Positions 34,101-46,100 of a stretch of 64,000 bases of DNA are shown here, one piece after another. How positions within the stretch are numbered: position 1 is the first letter of the stretch; each line of letters starts with the position of its first letter. Origin of the DNA: Aquatica leii (lineage: Eukaryota > Arthropoda > Insecta > Coleoptera > Lampyridae). The DNA lies in contig CM069432.1 of the NCBI GenBank assembly GCA_035610365.1, positions 174,032,035-174,096,034 of the forward strand. Reading direction: 5' to 3'. Below the pieces are notes generated by a model. It was given only the letters and a program-made list of their open reading frames with translations, did no database searches and was not told where the DNA came from. Both the position numbers and the translations under genes were made by a program.

Positions 34101-37100
34101 TAGAGTTTATAAAGTGTCGTTCGTAAAAATGCTCAGCGCATACTGTCCTCTCCCGTAACTGGTTTTCTGATAATATAAAAAGTTGAGAATTTCCGCAGTT
34201 AATCAACCACATATCTCGCCTTTCCTTTTCTACCGGAAACCGAAAAAAACTTAAACTTGAGTCATTTCTGCGATTTTGCACACATTGATAGTACACACAC
34301 GAATTAACCATAGTTAATGTAGTTATACCGTTTAAAAATAGTAAGCACAGCCAATACGTAAGCACGAAAACTCGAAATTAAATGACTTTTACTTCGTTTA
34401 TTTGGTATCATTTAATTATCTAAAATAGTATGTTGAGTTATTTATTTACACACGAATATTCGTCTAATTTTTTGGTTTTGAAGATTTAGGACATCTTATA
34501 CGAACTAATAGGGTTGCTACTCATGCTTTAGTGTTTATGGTAAGAGGACTTCTTCAAAAATGGAAAATTCCCATTAGTTTCTATTTTTTCTATCAAGTTC
34601 CGTTAAACCTGAACACTTGTATTTACTGATTATTGAAAACATAGAAGCATTACAAAAAATAGGAGTTCAAGTGCGCTGTGTTACTAGTGATCAGGCAGCT
34701 ACAAATAGATCAGCGGTTTCAAACTTTGGAGTAACTGAAGAACATCCATATTTTGTTGTAAATAATTCAAAAATTTTTGTAGTTTATGACGTACCTCATT
34801 TAATTAAAAGCGTACGAAATAACCTTTTGACAAAAGATTTTTATGTAGAAAACAAGAGGGTAGGTATCTTGGAAAGACGTGAAAGAAGCTTACAAAATAG
34901 ACAAAGCTTTAAAAACCGCAAGAGCTGCTATAAAAGTAACAGATGCGCATATTTATCCAAACACGTTTCAAAAAATGAGAGTTAAATTTGCAACGCTACG
35001 ATAAAAACTGCTGTTGGAACAGAACAGCTGCAAAGGTAGCACAGCTCTTGATACAGCATTGTTTTTAGAGAAAATGAATAATCTGTTTGATTGTTTGAAC
35101 AGCCGAATGTTAAATGACCGAAATCGATACTCTTGTGCTCTGTCTGATAGGTTTCATCAAATAGAAAATGATTTAAATTATTCGTTAGAGTGGATCAAAA
35201 CGTGGAAAATTTACACTATTAATGATCAGTTAAAAAATGGTTTACATTGCGTAAATTTTTTTAGATTTTAACGATTCAGTCTGTTTTACAATTATGGGAA
35301 AACTTAAAAGTAGAAGGGTACCATTTTTTACTAACAAGCAGGCTCAATCAAGATCCTTTAGAGAACTTATTTGCAACTCTTAGGTACAAAGGAGGTCACT
35401 CTTCCAATCCCATTGCTAAATCTTTTCGCCAAGCACTACAGTTCACAATGCTTGTTAAATTGCAATGTCCTGCCGAAAATTCAAACTGTGAAGTAGATGA
35501 GGATTATACTGTCAACCTAGCTCACACAATTTATTAAGAACTGACGAGAATACATTACTTGTTGAAGAAACTCGAGATCTAGCAAATGCGAATTGCGATC
35601 TTAATATAAGTTTAGATAATATAGTAAGTAAAACCACAATAGAAAATCAAAAACCCAGTTTACAAACTTGTGCTAGTATTTATTTAGCTGGTTACGTTGT
35701 GCACAAAACTCTTCTACGTTTTAATTGTGAAGAGTGTAAAAGTATGTGCAGTACAACCCTTTTAGTGCAAAAATATAAACTTTTCATATTAGAAAAAAAT
35801 TATGGTTCCGGTGGGAGTGTAGCGTTTTTAAAGAATAAAATAGTGACAATTTTACTGGAACATTTTAAAAACTATTTTAAAACTAACAAATCACATAGAA
35901 ATTTTAAGAAAACCTTATTAGCAAGCAGTATCGATACATTAAACGTAATAGTACCTGATTGGCTGAATGTAGAACATAGTACGTGTTACCAGCACAAATT
36001 ATTGTTAATTCTGCATTTACTTAAGTAAACAACTTCAAACAAGTACAAAAAAAATAAATCATTTAAAAAATATTTAGAAGTAAAATAAAAAAATTAAGCT
36101 TTCAATGTAACCATGTCAAATCTACATTTATTTATTTATTTTACGGGCAAAACGCCCAATTTACAATAATATTGAACAAATAATTTAATAGTGTAAGACA
36201 GATAATTAATTATTAGTTAATCATTAACTATAGACAGATAATTCATTGAGTACTACAGACAGAAAGGTACATAATAAATTTAAAAATACTGAAATTTGAA
36301 AGAGAGTCCGACGTCATAACACAACAAACAAGCAAAAGAGACGATGATTTATGGAAAATTAATCTAAGTACAAATTTTTTGGTGTAGGGGCGAGAAAAAT
36401 ATAATCAATGCTATAGGCTAGGCTAATTTACATTAGAGTCCGCAGTTTTTGAAGCATTTTTTAAACAAAATACGTATGTATTTAAGTTATATATTTTTGT
36501 AAATTTAAAGACTTATATTATTGGTAAAAATTATAAGGACTATAATATTTTAATCATGTGTTGTTTTTTTATAAATAAACGTGTAGGGGTTTTAACAAGA
36601 GTTAATAACTCTGTACAGAAAATTCCAGCATTTTGTTTTAAAAATTACCTGTGTAGGTATTATAAGAGCAATGACTTAAGGGTACCTACATTTATTTCAA
36701 AGAAAATTTCAGGTAAAATTGTTAGTTTTGTAAATGTTCATAACAGAGATACATAAACAGTTTTTAAATATGCTTAACATATTCCTTTATTTTTTTTGTT
36801 CAGTTTTATTTGTGATCTGTTTTCTCGGAATTGCTATTTTATAAATAAAGATCGATAATCGCGATAGACGATAGCAATCATTATTTGACGTGATCACTAT
36901 GACCACTGATATTAAGTACATATACACTAATTAAAATACTCAATTAACAGTTAAGAACACAGTTTTAAATTTAACCACCTTTTACATACAACATTTGCGT
37001 GCGTGAATTAAAAGATGATTCTGCATACTATGCATAATTTTTTGTATAACTGTTAACGGTCTGTTAGAATTAATATAAATAGAAACATAAAGTTGAATAT

Positions 37101-40100
37101 CAACTTGTTTACTTTATTTGTCACAATTACTAAGGGTTGTGTTTCTGGCCCGACCTTGAAAAGCATAAGCACAAATACAAAAAATGAAATTCCTAAATAT
37201 TTTTTCTTTTTCATGAAACAAACAAAATAACAGTTATGCAAACACCCTAGAAATATTTTAATGTCTGTAAGTGGGATCTGTCATTACAAAAAGATATTCA
37301 TGTAAATACGAATTAAATTTCAAAATCCTTTCTATAAAATCTTTATTATTTTATGTCAGTGTACACTTTTGAGGTAATATAAAGTATGTAAACTAAGCCA
37401 TTTAGACGTCGACAATTTTTAAACCTTTGACTTGTTCAAGTAAAGTGATTTATAAAAAAAAATTAAGAAGAATCTCAAATTAAATATTCTGTAACTGATT
37501 TGTACTATATGGCAACACCGTTGAACAAAAAAGTTGTTGGTGTCTACTGGCGGATAAATACTTAACTATTCTCTGTTTTTGAAGGTGTAATATGCATATA
37601 CGTATAAAGAGACTATACCGATACCATTACATTGCTGCAATAAGTGTAAAGTGAAGCAAAGATTGTGAAACAGAGATATTAAAATCGCATAAGTTCATGT
37701 CTTAATTTCCCAATATCGTTTATGCGCACACGCAAAATATTTTGTTGTTATTGGTTGGTGTTTCGCGTCATTTACATACAGTTTACACTAACGGCGTCCA
37801 TCTAGCATCGAAGTGATTGTTATACTTTGTGAAGTTTGTGTTTTGTGCATTTCTTTTGTTCGTTGTACTTTTTATTTTTTAAGACTATTATTTAAAATGG
37901 GACCACGCAGATGTTATTTGTGCAATCGGGAAAGAAGTAACGAAATAGCACTGCATAAGTAAGTATACATTTGTGGTTATTTTGAATAGTAACAATGTTA
38001 TAACAAGCAATTTAATAAGCTCAATAACGTCTGTCGTTTTGTTGTGACTGTTTGGATCATGGAATTTTTGTTTTTTAGAATCCCTAAGGACCCAGGAACT
38101 TCGGCAGCTTGGGTAAAATTTTGTAAATTGAATGTCACGTATGATGATATTTCAAAAATTGAAATTTGTTCAAACCATTTTGACGTGAAGGATTTTATTA
38201 ATCCAAGGGCAAAAGAGTTTGTAGGTAAATTGAGGTTGAAATTGGGTGCTGTTCCGTCAACATCAATAAGTCGGAACCTGCTTAAAATGGATCCTGTTCA
38301 AGCTCAGGGTAATTTAACACTGTCAGTTCCTGGACCTTCTGATGCTGGTAAGTAACTACATTAAGACTAACGCTCATTGAAGTTTATTTACTTAAGGGTT
38401 GAGTTGTTAGGGAATAATTAATAAACAAAGGGTACTTGCTGGTTAACTTAATTTCATTAAAATGTAGAACACAGTCAGCTTCTCTGCCTGTATATATTTT
38501 GTTCCTAAAAGTCATCGAATTCTGTAATCTCTTACTATGTAATATTTTAGCAGTAGTCCCGTCATGTTCATACTCTGAAGATATACCTTCCAGTAGAAGC
38601 TGTAATGTGGAAATAGAACCTACCACTCCGAAGCGGAAAAGATTTTCTCAACCTCGATATGTTGGAGAAATCAGATCTCCACATCTTGTTACTCCAAGAA
38701 GAGCTAAAAGAATGTTAACTTTAGCGAGTCAGAAAATTGATGTCCAAGCGAAGAAAATTAAAATTCTGCAGCAAAAGAACCGAAGACTTGTCAAGAAAGT
38801 AAAAAAATTAGATGATTTACTTAATCATCTAAAGAAAAATAATCTAATTTCTGAAAATTGCGCTGAGTTCATGATGGTATGTATGTGAAGAAGTTGTAAA
38901 ATTTGAATTGGCAATTAAATTTTTTTTAGACAGATCTTCCAGAAAGTATGAAGGAAATAATAAACCAAAAGCTTCAAAAACGAAGAAGTATGCAATATTC
39001 TCCTGAGTTGCGTAAGTTTGCACTTACTCTGCAGTTCTATTCATCCACTGCTTACAATTATGTACGTAGAGTTTGGAGGAACCTTTTACCACACCCAAGC
39101 ACAATAAGGAAGTGGTACAGCGTGGTTGATGGGAAACCAGAGTTTTTAAAGGAAGCATTTCAATCTATTAGTGTTAGAAACGAACATTCAAAAATTCATA
39201 TGAACATCGTTTTAGATAAAATGTCTATTCGATCGCAATTATTGTATGCAGATGGTACATTTTATGGTGGTGTTGATTTGGGTACAAATATGCCAAAAGA
39301 ATCAGATATGCTAACTGAAGCTACTAATGCCTTAGTATTTTTAGCTGTTGGTCTTAATGGGCATTGGAAAGTCCCTTTGGGCTACTTTTTAATTCAGGGT
39401 TTAAGCGGTTCTGAAAGGGCAAATCTTTTAGTGAAATGTTTTGAATTACTTGCAGAAACAGGTGCGAAGGTATTTTCAATTACATTTGATGGGGCGCCTG
39501 TGAATTTTAGCATGTGCAACCAACTTGGGGCCAATTTTGACATTTTTTCAAGTGATTTTAAACCTTGGATTATTAATCCTGTTACAAAAAACAAAGTTTT
39601 TATATTTTGGGACGCATGTCACATGCTGAAATTGGTAAGAAATAGTTTGGGAGATAAAGGAAGCCTTGTAGATATGGACGGCAATTACATTAGATGGCAA
39701 CATTTAATAAAATTACATGAACTACAACAGCATGAGGGTTTGCATGCTGCAACAAAATTGACAAACAAACATATATTGTTCGGTGACAATAGAATGAATG
39801 TTAAGCTCGCTGCTCAAACATTAAGTGAGAGAGTATTCAATGCTTTTCGGTTTGTAAATTCCCTGAAATTAAGCGGTTTCCAAGGAAGCAATGCCATCGG
39901 CAAATTTTGCCTAATATTTAATAATGCTTTCGATCTATTGAATTGTAGGAATAAGTCTTCAAAAAAAAACAAGTATAATATTCCCATTGAAGAGAAATCT
40001 TTAAAGTTTTTAAAAGACAGTTCACAATCATTTGAAGATTACATTATTAACTTAAAAGATTGTTTTGGCACACCTATTCTGAAAACAAATAGGAAAACGG

Positions 40101-43100
40101 GATTTTTGGGGTTCATTATATGCATGCGAAATATTTTTGAATTATACGAAGCTGTAAAAAAAGAAGGCCAGGATTATTTATTATCTTATAAAGTAAGTCA
40201 GGATTTCATCGAAACATTTTTTAGTGCTATAAGAAGCAGGGGCGGATTTAACAATAATCCAAATGCTAAGCAATTTGAATCTGCATATAAGAGACTATTA
40301 ATTAGACATGAAATAAGTTCAAGTTATGGATCAAATTGTTTAGCAGATGGTGTTGAAATTTTATCTGTATCTTCGAGAAAGAAATCTCTAATTGACCCAG
40401 TGATTGATGAAGAAGATTTGGATGAATACAGTCAACCTGATCATGATTACATTTCAACATTATGGGGTTTGACTCCTTATGTAGAAAATATTGTCAAATA
40501 TATAGCGGGTTTTATTGTAAAGCGAATTTTAAATAAAAAATCACTGTGTCCAATTTGCGCAAGTTTACTTGTGGATTCGAATGACGCCCCGCTCTTAATT
40601 GAACTAAAAAACAGAGGTAAATTAATTTTTCCTGCAAAGGAAGTATGCAGAATATGTATAGTAGGCGAGAAAATTATTCGTCAAAATTATGGGAATATAT
40701 TTGCAAAAAAAAATATAAAAGCAGTTTTATGTTTACAGATTTTGAGTCATTTGGGTACCCCATTTAATTCAATAATAATGAATAATCATATTCTGTCACA
40801 GGATATTTTAGACAATCATCGTGTTCAATTAACAAAATTAATTATCGAAATATTTCTGAATGTAAGATTGTATCATGAAGCTAAACAAAAATCAACAAAA
40901 GATGATAACATTCGTCAGAAATATACAAAATTGATTTTATTCAAAAATCAATAAATGTGCCTATAATTTTAAATCGCTTGTCTCGGTCTTCTCAACTTTT
41001 TATTTTTAAATTAAATGTATAAACAACATGTTTCGGTCTATAATTCAAACATATCAAAAAACAGTTTGTAGACCATTATCAGGCTTAATTTAGGACCACC
41101 TACATGAAATCAACGAATTATACAGAACATTTAATTCAAAAATAAAAAGTTGATAAGACAAGGGATTAATTATTTTAACTCTACCCCACATTGGAATGGA
41201 TTTTCTCATATGCCTATAATTTGTTTGTCATTTATATAATTATAATAAACTTTTAGAATATAATGAAACAATGTAAGATACGAATGTAATGGTTTTAATT
41301 TTTTTAAATATATAATTTCATTGAAATAATTCGTTTATTTTGTATTATTCTAATTGTCCGGGCTGAGTGGCTAAATTCAAATCTTTTTCATGCTTTTATT
41401 TATTATTATCTTTAAATAAAACAATATGAAAGGTAAAAATTTTGTGTTTCAAATTGCTAACTAGTTTTGTTATTTAATATTAATGGTTTAATACTATATG
41501 ATATTGATATAATATCCGATGGTAACAAATTCAACTTGCCATATTTATATGTGAATGGAGACTAATAGTAACTAGTAGGAACAGGACACTAAGGGCCAAA
41601 TGCGAATAGTTGGGATCTATAACATGTATGATCTTACAAGTTTTCTATTAAGAAATTACTTATAATAACCACTTAAGTTTGTAAATCCTCCTTATTTAGT
41701 ATTACGCAGAATGAATAATATTTTCTCTGATACAAGTGCTTTCTTCAATAATTTTTACATAAAATCAAATCTTTTACAAACTTTGGAAATTAACATATTA
41801 AGGTGTGGAGTAGGTATAACTTCTTATTTTCCAAAAAAGTCACAACAGAAAATATAACCTAAAATACATTTAAAAAACCACTTTTTTAATTCATGAAAAT
41901 AGCCAATCAACGTTCAAGTTTTTACATTTGCGCTTTCAATGCATTGAGTATTAAGAGACAGACTTATGCAAGATGTATATAGCTCCGTTTCAAGATGTTT
42001 GCTTCACTAATTGTCATACATGCTCGGTATAGTCTTTAATACGTATATGGTAATATGACTTCAACTTGCAAAGTTATATTCAAAGATAGATAGGCAACAC
42101 AACTTGCACATATACGTTTTTAAACACTGCGTTACATCTCTTACTCTTTGGTACTAGTAAAAACGGAAATTCAAGTAAAACCTATAAATAACTACATATA
42201 TACATGCTAACTATCGAGTTAGGCAAAGCATACTACCATTTATTTAATCATAAGTTAGTTTTTATTTTAGGACATAAAACTATACATTCACTAGTTACTA
42301 ATTTAACAAAACAGCACGAGCTAATATCTCAGAAATTTCTAGAATTTAAACTAAATAACTCTCAAAATTTAGCTAACGAACATGATGTCAATATCTTGAA
42401 AATATTAAATCAAACAAAATTTCGAATTCAATCAACCTTTACAAAAATCAAAAATCTAATTTCTTTTAAACGGAACAAAAGATCGCCTTTTATTTTAATT
42501 GGTAAGGTATCAAAATGACTTTTTGGAACAATGGATGATGACGAGAGACAGGAAATTTATAATGCCATAAATTCTTTGATAACCAACCAAAATAATATTA
42601 CAAATAATGTAAATAGTAAAATCACTTTAGTACAAAACATGTTTAACCAAATAGAAACACTTACAAATAAAACAAACGAAAACAGGGTATCTATTGAAAC
42701 TTATTTATATTCAATGAATCACAAAATCAAAGGTTTCAGTCATTACATAGTGATGCAAGACAGTAAACATTTTAGAAAACAACATAAACGAAGTGGAAAT
42801 TTTCATAAACGAACTGCAGCAATCAATCATATTAGACTTTAGTAACCAATTTCCTTCTACGTTATACTCAAATAAGCAAAGAACTAAATCACCTAAGATC
42901 TTTATAACCAAATGAAATAATAAAACTAATTAATGATCATTATTATTCAATCTTGTATGTAAAAAATGGATTAGATACCGCAAACATTATATCTATCGAA
43001 TTTCCAGTAATGGAAGATAACAATTCAACCCTGTACAAAATGGTAAAAGTGTGAGGGTTATTTGGAAACTAAGGTCCGTTTACTTATAACACATTACAGA

Positions 43101-46100
43101 TTTTTTCTTTATTTGTTCAATTGCTTACACGTGTCTCTATTTTTCTACATAGTTTCCATATTTGTTTAAACATTTGTCATAACGTTCTACAAGCTTCTGC
43201 ATGTCTAAGTCGTAGACGCCTGCCGCCTGTGATGATAACCAGTCTTGAACTGCTTTTTTCACCTCGTCATCTGTAACGAAACGCTTGCCTCCGAGAAACT
43301 CTTTTATCGGCATCGGCGCCAAGTCTGGACTGTACTGTGGGTGGTCAATCTGTTCCCATCCAAAAGATCTGATCAGATTTTGGGTGTGAATGGCAGAATG
43401 GGGTCTGGCATTGTCATGCAGCAACAAAACTCCATACCTCAGAAGACCACATCGCTTATTCTGTATTGCACGTCTAAATTTAGTTAGGGTAGCGCAGTAA
43501 GCGGTTGCATTAATTGTTGTCCCTTGCTGCATAAACTCGGCTAACAAGACCCCATGTCTATCCCAAAACACGGTTGCCATAAACTTGCGTGTTAAGATTG
43601 TCTGTTCTGTGAGAAACCCATGTCTCGCCCTCTGTGACAAACTTCTCTAAAAATTGATCACCTTCTTTATGACATCGATCCAAAAAATCAAGAACAGCCT
43701 GGAAACCCAACGTGCGCGAAATTTCAACTTTTCGGAAACGATTTTATGCAAAGTTTCCCGTCCGTCCTTGAAAGCTCTCACCCACTTTGCTGCTGCTCAT
43801 CGCATTTGAACCATACACGTCGCTTATCCGGCTATGAATTTCCGCTGCTGAAACATTCCTAGCTGTCAAAAATCGAATCACTGACTGAATTTAACAGTCG
43901 GCGAGCTGTTCGATTGTTTTAAACATTTTGAAGTAGTACTGTACCCATTGTTTCTTAATAGAAAATAAGTATATAGTTAATTATCAATTCCATAGTTGCA
44001 CTTGGCATCCGTGGCGTTAGTATTTGTGTTTTCGTTAAAGTATTATTTTTTGTTATTATAGTTACATTGGTGTATCCAAGAGAACAATAATAAGAATCCG
44101 AAAAGAAAAAGTAAAAAAACGAGACGCTATAGAAGAAAACGTACTTTTAAGAAGTCTTAGAAATCATCTTCAATGACTACCGTAATGGTTTTATAGACAA
44201 TTTTGACGCCCAAGTTGTTCGAAGAATGGTTTAAAATTTTTATACTACCTACTGAAAAGAAGGTGCTAACGGTAAGAAAACTTTTACCGATTGTGAACAA
44301 GCGAATTAATATTCCGTGGGAACAAACATTGCGACATGTTTTACATCGCATCAGATTTCGTTAGAGAAAATGCCAATTCAAAAGAAAACTTTTAATTGGG
44401 CGACCAAATCGTGTGTCTTAATCTTTAAGAAGAATGCGACAAATGACACTATTTAGCGAAGATTGACAACAGTTTGACATTTAAAAGATGTTAATTATTT
44501 TAAATGCAGGATCCAATAAACGCTTTTTAAAAGATGTGGAACTTGTTTTTACAACTTACCACAATATTCAATGCGATAAACCTCCTTCAAAGTGCAGCAT
44601 AAATGCAATTATGGATGCAGTGACTCCAACGAAAAGGTATAGGTTGTGATGAATACTATGAGAATGTCTGATTTGTGTTCGTTGGTGGAACTTCACAAAC
44701 CATGTGAAATACTATATTAAGTATTAAGAACAAAGGCCTTTTTACCGGCCAAAGAATATTGCTGAGACCGGTAGAACCCTTAATGTTCGTGACGCCTATG
44801 CTATTTTTGCACGAGAAAAAAGTTTTTCCTTAATCTTATTACATATATTATCTTAATAAACGTCAAAATGATGTTTTGATTTATTTTTGAGCTACCTAAA
44901 GATTTTTTATTCAATCTAGTTGGGTTTCCAAGCGTTGTTAAGGTGTTACAATTGTTGGCATATAATTTGTTGGTCGCATCAAAGACTACACGTTACTTGT
45001 CCTGTACTTACTGTTCTAGAACAGTAAATAAATCAGTTTATTTATTCCTACCAATTAGTAAATCAACCGGCTTAAAAAAAAGTGTAGTAACTAAAAACAA
45101 ATGATTTAGTAGTACAAAAAGAAATTTTTAATTCACAGCGAATTACGAGCACACTGTTTTACGTACACCACATATTTCACGAAAAACCCTTCAATATAAA
45201 TTATATTTTATTTTTCTTTCTAATTTTATTTGACACTACAATGATATAATTATTTCAATTTGACGCATTAATTACTAACCAGATCGTAGCGTTCTTTTAC
45301 ATTATTTGTATTTTCCACCAATACCAAAACTCAAAAGTGAGGTTTTACTTGAAGGGTTATTGAAAGAAACTGCACATCTAAAATTAGACTTTTAAGAAAT
45401 GGCGTAGATATAATACATTTTTATTTGAAACGCCCTACTGGGCCAATTGTGGCCCGAAGGTGGCACACGGCTTATATACGCATTAAAAAGGTCTCTATGT
45501 CGTGAACATTACGTCTATCGGTACGTTCTATTTACGTGAGAAAAAAACGTCCTAAAAATGTGAGATTCCAACGTTGCAATCTCGTATTATACACGTGAAA
45601 AAAACACGTCATTTGGTAAAATAAGTACCAAAAAATTATCACGTGTTTCTGTTTGCTGGGATCACTTTAACACGAAAAAAGATCAATTGAAAAAAAATCG
45701 TAGAAATAATGATCTTAGCAGGTTACCACATATTGCATCAACTTGATATATATTGGAATAGAGACGAAGGCAAGGGAATAAATTTAGTCAAACAATGCAT
45801 CAGTAGATTTCGCAGTATACAGAAAAACCTACATGTTGCAGATAACTCTTTTCTAAAACTCGCACCTTATTTGATATAAATTAAAAAAAATTACAGTTTG
45901 GAATATTCGCTCACAATTTTACCATCGATGAAAAAATGGTCCCTACTTTCGACACCATTCAGCCATAATACTCATAAAAGGAAAGCCTGTACGTTTTGGG
46001 TTTAAATTATGGTGTCTGTTCGGCTGATGGATATTTGTTTCAATTTAATCCTTATGGTGGTGCTCGAACAGTGAAATCAGACTTAGTATTAGGGGCTGAT

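Larger units (their letters stand above)
37510..42118 (+). mobile_element. P-like DNA transposon, apparently complete
   Basis: About 4.6 kb around an intact transposase gene. Long imperfect inverted repeats flank it: left 37583-37680 contains ATATACGTATAAAGAGACTATACCGA and later GTGAAGCAAA, and right 41977-42059, read inwards, contains ATATACGTATTAAAGACTATACCGAG and GTGAAGCAAA. Weaker similarity continues outward to about 37510 (CTATATGGCAAC) and 42118 (GTATATGTGCAAG inwards). The exact tips and the 8-bp duplication expected of P elements could not be fixed by eye. It lies in the large beta-spectrin intron, antisense to the host gene. Confidence 0.75.

Noticed and set aside
40987..41158. Bacterial-type terminator or CRISPR-like repeat
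   Set aside because: The genome is clearly animal; the inverted repeat belongs to a P-like transposon and there is no array of spaced repeats.
45540..45660. Transposon tip ending GTTTGCTGGG
   Set aside because: No partner inverted end CCCAGCAAAC or target duplication could be found in the window.
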